Shown here: positions 1-7,567 of the stretch, one piece after another
Layout of the letters: each line of letters opens with the position of its first letter
How positions within the stretch are numbered: position 1 is the stretch's first letter
Source of the DNA: Thiobacillaceae bacterium
Lineage (GTDB): Bacteria > Pseudomonadota > Gammaproteobacteria > Burkholderiales > Thiobacillaceae
NCBI GenBank assembly: GCA_012274165.1
Contig: JAAPAA010000131.1
Coordinates: 1 to 11,551, forward strand
Direction of reading: 5' to 3'
Length of the DNA stretch: 11,551 nucleotides
Notes under the pieces: generated by a model
Told to the model about the DNA's origin: nothing
Seen by the model: only the letters and a program-made list of their open reading frames with translations
The model's database searches: none
Position numbers and translations under genes: made by a program

Positions 1-2422
1 AGAAAAAGCCGGATGCAGCGGTGTTGAGAATACTCATCCGCGTCCAGTTCGCCTTGTCCTGCCAGGCCAACGATACCAGGTGCTGGGCGTCGACATAGCT
101 GCGGAAATCGGCCAGCGTCATCCAGGGGTCATGCGGGCTTTGGATCGCGCCCAGAATCATGTCGAAAATGCCGGGTTCGCACGGGTTGAAATGCCCCGAG
201 GCAATCAGTTCGATCACCTCGCGCAGTTCGTGATCCTCCGCAATATAACTTTCCGGATGGTAATTCCCGCGCAGGGCATCGACTTCGTCAGCGCGCAGCC
301 CGAACAGGAAGAAATTCTCCTCGCCCACGGCGTCGAGAATTTCAATATTGGCGCCGTCGTAAGTGCCGATGGTGAGTGCCCCGTTCATCATGAATTTCAT
401 GTTTCCGGTTCCCGAGGCTTCCTTGCCTGCAGTTGAAATCTGCTCCGATACATCCGTCGCGGGGGCGATGATTTCCATGCTCGACACCCGGTAGTTGGGC
501 AGGAAGGCGACTTTCAGTCGACCTTTCACGTCGGGGTCGTTATTCACCACATCGGCCACGCTGTTGACCAGTTTGATGATGCGCTTGGCCATCGCATAGC
601 CCGGCGCAGCCTTGCCGCCGATCAACACACAGCGATCAGCCCAGCCCTGCATGTGGCCCTTCTTGATACGGCTGTACAGATGAATCACATGCAGGACATT
701 GAGCAACTGCCGCTTGTATTCGTGGATGCGTTTGACCTGCACATCGAACAGGGCATCGGGATTGAACTCGACGCCACAGTCCGCCTTGACCAGCTCGGCC
801 AGGCGTTGCTTGTTGGCGCGTTTGGCCGCGTGCCAGTCGGCGTGAAAGGCATGGTTGCCGAGTGCGGCGAGCGGTTTGAGCTTGTCGAGTTGCGACAGAT
901 CCGCCACCCAGCCGTCGCCGATTTCACCGGTGATGAGTGCGCTCATCCCGGGGTTGGCATGCGCGACCCAGCGGCGCGGCGTCACGCCATTGGTCTTGTT
1001 GTTGAATTTTCCCGGCCACAAGTCGACAAAGTCGCGGAACAGACCGTCCTTCAACAGCTGTGAATGCAATGCCGCGACCCCGTTGACCGAAAAGCTGCCG
1101 ACTATCGCGAGCCACGCCATCCGCACCTGCCGCACGTCGCCTTCTTCGATGATCGACATGCGGCGCTGGCGCTCAATATCGCCGGGCCATTTCAAGGACA
1201 CGGCGCGCAGGAAATGGGCATTGATCTCGTAAATGATTTCCAGCGGGCGCGGCAATAAACGCTCGAACAGCGCAACCGACCAACGCTCCAGCGCTTCGGG
1301 CAGCAGCGTGTGATTGGTGTAGGCCATGCACTGGGTGGTGATCGCCCAGGCCTTGTCCCAGGTCAGCCTGTATTCATCCATCAGCAGCCGCATCAGTTCG
1401 GCCACCGCGATCGTGGGGTGCGTGTCGTTCATCTGAAACACGTTGTGTTCGGCAAATTTCGACAAATCGCTATTGCCTGCCGCCAGCCACTGTCGCAGCG
1501 CATCTTTCAGGCTGGCCGAGGCGAGGAAATATTGCTGGCGCAGGCGCAACTCCTTGCCGTTCTCGCTGCTGTCGTTGGGATACAGCACCATGGAGATGTG
1601 CTCGGCGTGATTCTTTTCCTGCACTGCCTCGGTGTAGCTGCCGGCATTGAATTCATCGAGATTGAACGCGTCGGTGGCGGCTGATTTCCACAAGCGCAGG
1701 GTATTCACGGCGTAATTTCGATAGCCCGATATCGGCATGTCGAAGGGAATGGCCAGCACGTCGCTGGTATCGACCCAACGCGCATGGGACACGTCTTCCT
1801 TGTCGTGAAAGTGCTCGGTACGTCCGCCAAACTGGACAGTCTGGGTAAACTCCACCCGCTCGACTTCCCACGGATTGCCGTCGCGTAGCCAATGGTCGGC
1901 GTCTTCTTTCTGGTAGCCGTTTTCGATGCGCTGGCGAAACATGCCGTACTCGTAGTGAATGCCATAGCCCATCACCGGCAGATCAAGGGTGGCGCAACTG
2001 TCCATGAAACACGCGGCCAGCCGACCCAGGCCCCCGTTGCCCAAACCGGCGTCGGGTTCTTCTTCCACCAGGGTTTCCAGCGATTGGCCGAAATCCTGCA
2101 ACGCAGTCCGGGTCGTCTGGTCCAGATCCAGGTTCAGCACATGGTTGGACAAGGCGCGCCCGATCAGGAACTCCAGCGACATGTAATACGCACGCCGCTT
2201 GCCCGGCAGGTCGCGCCGGGCATAGGTGTTCATCCAGTCCGACATGAGACGGTCGCGCAGCGTCCACGCCAGCGCCCGATATGTGTAGACCGGCGGACAG
2301 CCCTGAATCCGGCCCAGGTGGTAGTACTGATACTGCTTGATGTCCTGCTTGATGGCGTCAGCCGTCACCGGCATCGGCTCCAGAGTGGTTTGACAGGAGC
2401 GGTTGAATGTCTGATCTGGCAT
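1..2422 (-). CDS. glgP: Glycogen/maltodextrin phosphorylase, 3'-truncated by the window edge
   Basis: This PLP-dependent GT35 enzyme removes glucose from the non-reducing ends of alpha-1,4-glucans as glucose-1-phosphate, in the cytoplasm. The frame is open from the ATG at 2422 to the window edge (807 codons) with no stop or frameshift. Visible motifs are GLGNGGLGRLAACF near residues 125-140, KTNGVTPRRW in the middle, QVKRIHEYKRQLLN, and the PLP site GTGNMKFMMNG, whose lysine is about residue 676. The last visible residues, NTAASGFF, align with the segment just before the SSDRT-type C-terminus of E. coli GlgP (815 aa, from memory), so only about 20 residues are missing. The gene starts 29 bases after glgA. 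The ribosome binding site is weak (GGGAA), so coupling to glgA is plausible. A second in-frame ATG lies 16 codons in. GlgP and MalP cannot be separated by sequence here; the glg context favours GlgP. Confidence 0.97.
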   Translation of the reverse strand, partial: MPDQTFNRSCQTTLEPMPVTADAIKQDIKQYQYYHLGRIQGCPPVYTYRALAWTLRDRLMSDWMNTYARRDLPGKRRAYYMSLEFLIGRALSNHVLNLDLDQTTRTALQDFGQSLETLVEEEPDAGLGNGGLGRLAACFMDSCATLDLPVMGYGIHYEYGMFRQRIENGYQKEDADHWLRDGNPWEVERVEFTQTVQFGGRTEHFHDKEDVSHARWVDTSDVLAIPFDMPISGYRNYAVNTLRLWKSAATDAFNLDEFNAGSYTEAVQEKNHAEHISMVLYPNDSSENGKELRLRQQYFLASASLKDALRQWLAAGNSDLSKFAEHNVFQMNDTHPTIAVAELMRLLMDEYRLTWDKAWAITTQCMAYTNHTLLPEALERWSVALFERLLPRPLEIIYEINAHFLRAVSLKWPGDIERQRRMSIIEEGDVRQVRMAWLAIVGSFSVNGVAALHSQLLKDGLFRDFVDLWPGKFNNKTNGVTPRRWVAHANPGMSALITGEIGDGWVADLSQLDKLKPLAALGNHAFHADWHAAKRANKQRLAELVKADCGVEFNPDALFDVQVKRIHEYKRQLLNVLHVIHLYSRIKKGHMQGWADRCVLIGGKAAPGYAMAKRIIKLVNSVADVVNNDPDVKGRLKVAFLPNYRVSSMEIIAPATDVSEQISTAGKEASGTGNMKFMMNGALTIGTYDGANIEILDAVGEENFFLFGLRADEVDALRGNYHPESYIAEDHELREVIELIASGHFNPCEPGIFDMILGAIQSPHDPWMTLADFRSYVDAQHLVSLAWQDKANWTRMSILNTAASGFF

Positions 2423-2451
2423 GGGGGTTCCCGAAGTTTGATGCTCTGAAT

Positions 2452-3909
2452 TCAAGCGGAATACAACGCAAGATAATGTGCGGCGCTGTCCGCCCAGTCG
2501 AACGACTGCTGCATGCCGGTTTGCTGCAGCCGCCGCCACGGGGCGGGGCGGCGATAAAGTTCAAGCGCACGCCGAATGGCGTCAAGAAACGCCGTCACGT
2601 CGGGCGTAACAAACACAAAGCCATTGGCACTGGCGTCGGCCAGTGCGGATTCGCTCGCATCCACCACGGTGTCGGCGAGTCCGCCGGTGTTGTATACGAT
2701 CGGCGGGGTGCCGTAGCGCAGGCTGTACATCTGGTTCAATCCACACGGCTCGAAGCGCGATGGCATCAGGAACATGTCCGCACCGGCCTCGATCAGGTGC
2801 GCCAGCGACTCGTCGTAGCCGATCTCGACGAACACCCGATCCGGGTGTTGCTTGGCCAGCCGCGTCAGTGTCTGTTCGTAGGTCACCTGGCCGCTGCCCA
2901 GCAACACGAAGCGCACATCGGTTTCGGCCAGCAACAGCGGAATCGCCGCCAGCACCCAATCAATGCCTTTTTGCTCGACCAGTCGCCCCACCAGGCCCAG
3001 CAAGGGTGCGCCAAGCGCAGCATCGTCGACCGTGGGCAGAAAACGTTCGAGCAGCGCCTGCTTGTTGCGGCGCTTGCCCGGCAGGATGCGGCCCATCGAA
3101 TAGTGGGCGGGCAGGCGCACGTCGGTATGCGGATCCCACAAATTCGTATCGACGCCATTGAGAATGCCATGCAACTTATATTTGCGCGACAGCAGCAGCC
3201 CATCCAGACCGTAGCCGAATTCAGGCGTGCAGATTTCGGCAGCATAGGTCGGGCTCACCGTGGTGATGGCGTCGGCGTAGACAATCCCCGCCTTCAACAT
3301 GGACAGGCCGCCGTGGAACTCGACACCTTCGGGCGACCACCAGTGACTGGGAAGCTGCAGCCGCACGAAATCACCATGCGGAAAAAAGCCGCTGTACGCC
3401 AGATTGTGGATGGTGAATACGGATTTGGGGCGCGCGGGATGATCAGCCAGAAACGCCGCCACCAGCCCGGTCTGCCAGTCGTGTGTATGCACCACGGCCG
3501 GCTTCCAGCCGAGATCCAGCGAGTCGAGCGCGAGCAGCGCAGCCACGCGCGAAAACACCGTGAAGCGCTCGGCGTTGTCCAGCCAGTCCTGCCCGTTGGC
3601 GTTGACGTAAGGATTGCCGGGGCGGTCAAACAAGGGCGGGCAATCTACTACCCACAGCGGGAACGCATAATCGGGATGGCGCGTTTCCAGAATACGCGCG
3701 CTGATGATGCCCTCCGCGCCGCGCACATCGATCCAGCCGAGGATGCGCACCTGCTCGAGCTGACGCAACAGCGCACGATAGCCCGGCAGCAGCAGTCGGA
3801 CATCCGCTCCGCGCGCATGCACGGCATGCGGCAGGCTGTAGAGCACATCGCCGAGGCCGCCGGTTTTCACCAGCGGGTAGGCCTCGCTGGCTACAAACAG
3901 AATTTTCAT
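2452..3909 (-). CDS. glgA: Glycogen synthase (ADP-glucose type)
   Basis: This GT5 enzyme transfers glucose from ADP-glucose to the growing alpha-1,4 chain. The product is 485 aa, close to E. coli GlgA (477). The N-terminal MKILFVASEAYPLVKTGGL carries the ADP-glucose-binding KTGGL with K15 at the usual position. HTHDW is at 141-145, GRLVEQKG at 308-315 has the Arg/Lys pair expected to bind phosphates, EPCGLNQ at 387-393 has the conserved Glu, and the second TGGL is at 408-411. I chose the start at 3909 because the protein then begins exactly at the family N-terminus, but the GGAG before it is only 2 bases away. In-frame ATG at 3924 and TTG at 3945 are alternatives that add 5 or 12 residues. 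The gene follows an 80-base AT-rich gap after glgB and precedes glgP by 29 bases. Confidence 0.97.
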   Translation of the reverse strand: MKILFVASEAYPLVKTGGLGDVLYSLPHAVHARGADVRLLLPGYRALLRQLEQVRILGWIDVRGAEGIISARILETRHPDYAFPLWVVDCPPLFDRPGNPYVNANGQDWLDNAERFTVFSRVAALLALDSLDLGWKPAVVHTHDWQTGLVAAFLADHPARPKSVFTIHNLAYSGFFPHGDFVRLQLPSHWWSPEGVEFHGGLSMLKAGIVYADAITTVSPTYAAEICTPEFGYGLDGLLLSRKYKLHGILNGVDTNLWDPHTDVRLPAHYSMGRILPGKRRNKQALLERFLPTVDDAALGAPLLGLVGRLVEQKGIDWVLAAIPLLLAETDVRFVLLGSGQVTYEQTLTRLAKQHPDRVFVEIGYDESLAHLIEAGADMFLMPSRFEPCGLNQMYSLRYGTPPIVYNTGGLADTVVDASESALADASANGFVFVTPDVTAFLDAIRRALELYRRPAPWRRLQQTGMQQSFDWADSAAHYLALYSA

Positions 3910-3943
3910 TGCTCCGCGTTTCATTATTTTTTGACTGCTCCGC
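3910..3943. repeat. 8-base direct repeat before glgA
   Basis: TGCTCCGC occurs at 3910-3917 and 3936-3943 (GCGGAGCA on the coding strand), 26 bases apart start to start. Each copy contains GGAG, so they may be two alternative ribosome-binding sequences, one near the ATG at 3909 and one 13 bases before the ATG at 3924. A regulatory direct repeat or chance are the other readings. Confidence 0.4.
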
Positions 3944-3952
3944 AATTGTCAC
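3923..3952 (-). promoter_or_regulatory. Possible internal sigma-70-like promoter before glgA
   Basis: On the minus strand GTGACA (3952-3947) and AATAAT (3928-3923) are separated by 18 bases; each differs from the consensus hexamer at one position. They lie in the AT-rich glgB-glgA gap. Transcription would begin near 3916, leaving a leader of only a few bases before the ATG at 3909. AT-rich DNA gives such matches by chance, so this is a weak call. Confidence 0.2.
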
Positions 3953-3963
3953 TTTTCACTTTT
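3950..3963. repeat. Tandem heptamer, two copies, in the glgB-glgA gap
   Basis: CACTTTT occurs twice head to tail (3950-3956 and 3957-3963; AAAAGTG on the coding strand). It is too short to assign a function. It could be replication slippage or a small protein-binding site. Confidence 0.5.
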
Positions 3964-3989
3964 TAATTATTATTTTCGAAGGTAATTTT

Positions 3990-6200
3990 TTATGAGTGGG
4001 GCTTAAGGAAAATGGCACCCAGCGGCGGCAAGCTGACCTCGATTGAGTGCTCGAACCCCATCCAGGCCTGTTTTTGCGAATGCAACAACTGGCCGTTGCC
4101 CAGGTTTCCGCCCCCATAAAATTCCGAGTCGGTGTTCAGCACTTCCTGCCAGGCCGCATTCCCCGGCACGCCAATCCGGTAGCCATGACGCGGAACCGGG
4201 GTGAAGTTCAGCAGAATCACCAGCTTGTCAGCGTCGTGCCGCCCTTGCCGCACCAGGCTCAGCACCGACTGATCCGCATCGTGGCAATCAATCCAGCGAA
4301 ACCCGCGTGGATCGAAGTCGAATTCATGCAACGCCGCTTCATTGCGATACATATGATTGAGGTCGCGCAGCAGCGCGCGCAGGCCGTCGTGTGCCGGAAA
4401 ATCGAGCAACGTCCAGTCGAGTTGGCCGGATTCCTTCCATTCGTTCCACTGGCCGAACTCGCTGCCCATGAACAGCAATTTCTTGCCGGGATGCGCGTAC
4501 TGCCAGGCATAAAACAAACGCAGGTTGGCAAAGCGCTGCCAGACATCGCCCGGCATTTTGTCGAGCAGGCTTTTCTTCATGTGCACGACTTCGTCATGCG
4601 ACAGCGGCAGCACGAAGTTTTCAGTCCATGCATACATCTGGCTGAAAGTAAGCTGGTTGTGCTGGTACTTGCGATAGACCGGCTCTTTCTCGATGTAGTC
4701 GAGGCTGTCGTTCATCCAGCCCATGTTCCACTTCATCGAAAACCCCAGGCCGCCCAGTTCGACCGGGCGCGACACCGCCGGCCACGCAGTGGATTCTTCG
4801 GCGATGGTCAGCACGCCGGGAAAGCGGGCGTGGACTTCGGTGTTCATCTCGCGCAGGAAGTGAATCGCCTCGATGTTTTCGCGCCCGCCATATTGATTCG
4901 GCAGCCATTCCCCTTCGTTGCGCGAATAGTCGAGATACAGCATCGACGCGACCGCATCGACGCGCAGGCCGTCGATGTGGAATTCGTCGATCCAGTACAG
5001 CGCGTTGGCGACCAGAAAATTGCGCACCTCGTTGCGGCCGAAATTGAAAATCAGCGTGCCCCATTCCTGATGCTCGCCGCGCCGCGGATCTTCGTGCTCG
5101 TACACCGCTTCGCCGGTAAAGCGCGCCAGCGCCCAGTCGTCCTTGGGAAAATGTGCCGGCACCCAGTCGAGCAGCACGCCGATATCAGCCTGGTGGCAGG
5201 CATCGACAAACGCGCGGAAATCGTCGGGTGAACCGAACCGCGCAGTCGGCGCGTAGTAGCCCGACACCTGATAACCCCACGAGGCGTCGAGCGGATGCTC
5301 GGCCACCGGCAGCAATTCGATGTGGGTGTAGCCCAGGTCCCGCACATAGGGGATCAACTCGGCGGTGAGCTCGCCCCAGGTATAAAAGCTGCCGTCGGCG
5401 TGCCGCCGCCAGGAACCCGGATGCAATTCGTAAATGCTGACCGGGCGATGCTGCCAGTCGAAATGCGCACGGGCGGCGATCCAGTCGCTGTCCGCCCAGG
5501 CATACGGAGTGTCGTCGGTAATGCAGCTTGAGGTTTCGGGACGCGCAAACATCTGGCGCGCATACGGGTCGGTTTTTTTGGCCAGCTGGCCGTGGCTGCC
5601 GAGGATTTCGTATTTGTAAGCCATCCCTGCCGTCAGCCCGGGGATGAACAATTCCCAGATGCCGGATGCCCCGCGACAACGCATCGGATGGCGGCGGCCA
5701 TCCCAATCGTTGAAGTCGCCGATGACGCTGACGCGCTGCACCGCTGGCGCCCACACGGCGAACAGGCAACCCGCCACGCCGTCGATGGTTTTCAGGCGGG
5801 CGCCGAGCACTTTCCAGGCTTCAAAATGCCGCCCTTCGCCGAGCAGGTACAAATCCAGCTCGCCGAGCTGCGGCGCAAAACTGTAGGGGCTTTGCAGGGT
5901 GTGCCACGCGCCCGCGCCCTTGTCCTGCCAGCGCAACTGCGGATGCGGATCAAGCGTCTGTCCGGCCGGTAGCGTCAGCTCGAAACAGTCGGTGCCCGGA
6001 ATCCGCTGCATGCGCATACCGGCTACTTCGACCACTTCGGCCGCCGGCAGGAAAGCGCGCAACAGCGTGCTGCCGTCTGGGGCGGCGTGGGCGCCCAGCA
6101 CCTCGAATGGATCGTGATGCGTGCCCTTTTGCACGCGCAGGATCGGCGCGCTGATTGCAGGCAGGTGGGTGTCAGGTGAGGTTTTCAAGGGCGTTTTCAT
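3990..6200 (-). CDS. glgB: 1,4-alpha-glucan branching enzyme (GH13)
   Basis: It cuts alpha-1,4 chains and rejoins them through alpha-1,6 links, creating glycogen branches. The product is 736 aa; E. coli GlgB is 728. The layout is the long enterobacterial type: an N1 domain with HHDPFEVLGAH at 28-38, a CBM48-like N2 domain with FAVWAPAVQRVSVIGDFNDW at 147-166, the GH13 barrel, then a C-terminal beta domain. Catalytic residues are all present: nucleophile D415 in GLRVDAV, acid/base E468 in IAEEST, and stabiliser D536 in LSHDEVVH. The ATG at 6200 overlaps the malQ stop in an ATGA, and no clear Shine-Dalgarno precedes it, so translation probably depends on ribosomes leaving malQ. A GTG at 6221 would add 7 residues and is less likely. 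The gene ends LKPHS-TAA. Confidence 0.98.
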   Translation of the reverse strand: MKTPLKTSPDTHLPAISAPILRVQKGTHHDPFEVLGAHAAPDGSTLLRAFLPAAEVVEVAGMRMQRIPGTDCFELTLPAGQTLDPHPQLRWQDKGAGAWHTLQSPYSFAPQLGELDLYLLGEGRHFEAWKVLGARLKTIDGVAGCLFAVWAPAVQRVSVIGDFNDWDGRRHPMRCRGASGIWELFIPGLTAGMAYKYEILGSHGQLAKKTDPYARQMFARPETSSCITDDTPYAWADSDWIAARAHFDWQHRPVSIYELHPGSWRRHADGSFYTWGELTAELIPYVRDLGYTHIELLPVAEHPLDASWGYQVSGYYAPTARFGSPDDFRAFVDACHQADIGVLLDWVPAHFPKDDWALARFTGEAVYEHEDPRRGEHQEWGTLIFNFGRNEVRNFLVANALYWIDEFHIDGLRVDAVASMLYLDYSRNEGEWLPNQYGGRENIEAIHFLREMNTEVHARFPGVLTIAEESTAWPAVSRPVELGGLGFSMKWNMGWMNDSLDYIEKEPVYRKYQHNQLTFSQMYAWTENFVLPLSHDEVVHMKKSLLDKMPGDVWQRFANLRLFYAWQYAHPGKKLLFMGSEFGQWNEWKESGQLDWTLLDFPAHDGLRALLRDLNHMYRNEAALHEFDFDPRGFRWIDCHDADQSVLSLVRQGRHDADKLVILLNFTPVPRHGYRIGVPGNAAWQEVLNTDSEFYGGGNLGNGQLLHSQKQAWMGFEHSIEVSLPPLGAIFLKPHS

Positions 6201-7567
6201 GAGAGGGACAGCGTTCCACACCGATGAGACTTTTGTAATTGTTCAAGCAAATGGGATGCCAAGTCTCTAGGTAATTCATCCCAATCAAAACGCCAGGTCC
6301 AGTTGCCGTTGTCCGTACCGGGCGTATTCATGCGCGCCTCGCTGCCCAGATGCAGCACATCCTGCAACGGCAGCATCGCCAGCGCGGCACGGCTGTGCAG
6401 CACGGTCTCGATCATCGCGTCCACAACCCTTTCGTCCGGCGCTGCTTCCGATTCACCGATGCCCAGCTGCCAGCGCACATGCTGGCGCGCATGGTCGGGC
6501 AGCGAGCGCCACCAGCCCAGCACGGTGTCATTGTCATGCGTGCCGGTGTAATACACCGTGTCGGGCTGCACGTTTTCAGGCTTGTGCGGATTGTCGGCAT
6601 GGGCGTCAAACGCAAATTGCAGGACCGCCATGCCGGGCAAGCCAAACTGATGGCGCAGCGCGGTGACGTCCGGCGTGATCATGCCCAGGTCTTCAGCCAC
6701 CAGCGACAGCTCGCCCATTTCGTCGGATACCGCCTGCAACAGGGCGGCGCCGGGCGTAGGCACCCACTGGCCGTGAATAGCCGTGGGTTCGCTCGCGGGG
6801 ATCGCCCAGGCCGCCGCCAGGCCGCGAAAGTGGTCGATGCGCACCCAGTCGAACCACTCGAAATGCGCACCCAGCCGCGCCTGCCACCAGGCAAATCCGT
6901 CGGCCTGCATCGCAGCCCAGTTGTAGTGCGGGTTGCCCCAGCGCTGCCCGGTTTCGGAGAAATAATCCGGCGGCACCCCGGCTACGACGGTGGGATGGCC
7001 CTCGGCATCCAGCAGGAACAGATCACGCCGCGCCCACACATCGGCGCTGTCGTGCGCGACAAAAATCGGCATATCGCCGAATAGCTGGATACCGCGCTGC
7101 GCCGCCTCCGCGCGCATGCGCCGCCAGAACACGGCGGCGCGAAACTGGGCGTGCATGATCTCGCGCAATTGATCGCCATGCGCGAGATCGAAAGCCGCCA
7201 GCGTGGCCGGGTCACGATCACGCAGTGCCTGCGGCCAGTCGGTCCAGGACGCACCGCCCTGCTCGGACTTGATGACGATGAAGCGCGCATAGTCGTCGAG
7301 CCAGTGCGCCTGTGTCCTGCGCCAGGGTGAAAACCGCCGCATATCCACCCGGATTTCAGCAGGAAACAGCGCCGGATTCACCGCGAACGCCGAGGCGCAC
7401 TGGTATGGCGACAACCCACTCAACGGCAAGCCAAGCGGCAGCATCTGCCACTTGCTCATGCCCGCTGCCTGCAAAAAATCCAGCCAGCGCCCGGCATCCG
7501 CCAGGGTGCCCGATGGCAACGAAGTCGGGTGCAGCAACAGGCCGGCACATCGCTTATCCAGGTTCAT
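6197..7567 (-). CDS. malQ: 4-alpha-glucanotransferase (amylomaltase, GH77), compact form
   Basis: It transfers segments of alpha-1,4-glucan between maltodextrins and releases glucose, making short chains usable by phosphorylase and glucokinase. The product is 456 aa, against about 500 for Thermus amylomaltase. Conserved parts are LLHPTSLPSG at 11-20, SPYQCASAFAVNP at 53-65, GDMPIFVAHDSADVWA at 164-179, GVPPDYFSETGQRWGNP at 197-213, nucleophile D245 in VRIDHFRG, a 250s-type loop (PASEPTAIHGQWVPTPG, 257-273), acid/base E292 in AEDLG, and D345 in THDND. The usual GPYGIGDLG-like segment and roughly 40 residues after NPALF are missing; the catalytic core is intact. The ATG overlaps the GH57 stop as TGATG, with AGGA 7 bases upstream. 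An in-frame upstream extension exists but reads through the GH57 gene and has no family resemblance. Confidence 0.96.
   Translation of the reverse strand: MNLDKRCAGLLLHPTSLPSGTLADAGRWLDFLQAAGMSKWQMLPLGLPLSGLSPYQCASAFAVNPALFPAEIRVDMRRFSPWRRTQAHWLDDYARFIVIKSEQGGASWTDWPQALRDRDPATLAAFDLAHGDQLREIMHAQFRAAVFWRRMRAEAAQRGIQLFGDMPIFVAHDSADVWARRDLFLLDAEGHPTVVAGVPPDYFSETGQRWGNPHYNWAAMQADGFAWWQARLGAHFEWFDWVRIDHFRGLAAAWAIPASEPTAIHGQWVPTPGAALLQAVSDEMGELSLVAEDLGMITPDVTALRHQFGLPGMAVLQFAFDAHADNPHKPENVQPDTVYYTGTHDNDTVLGWWRSLPDHARQHVRWQLGIGESEAAPDERVVDAMIETVLHSRAALAMLPLQDVLHLGSEARMNTPGTDNGNWTWRFDWDELPRDLASHLLEQLQKSHRCGTLSLS

Noticed and set aside
1..2422. glgP broken into pieces
   Set aside because: Several short minus-strand frames occur here, but translating from 2422 downward gives one uninterrupted phosphorylase frame, with motifs in the same phase at both ends. 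It simply lacks its stop because the window ends.
2407..3966. A 519-codon open frame on the plus strand, antisense to glgA
   Set aside because: It covers almost all of glgA, shows no domain, and has the composition of an antisense shadow.
3925..3989. A terminator or small gene between glgB and glgA
   Set aside because: I found no GC-rich stem followed by a T-run on the coding strand, and no start codon with a plausible reading frame other than the glgA N-terminal alternatives.
4047..5231. A 394-codon plus-strand frame antisense to glgB
   Set aside because: Antisense shadow: no recognisable motif, and the minus-strand protein has a complete GH13 catalytic set.
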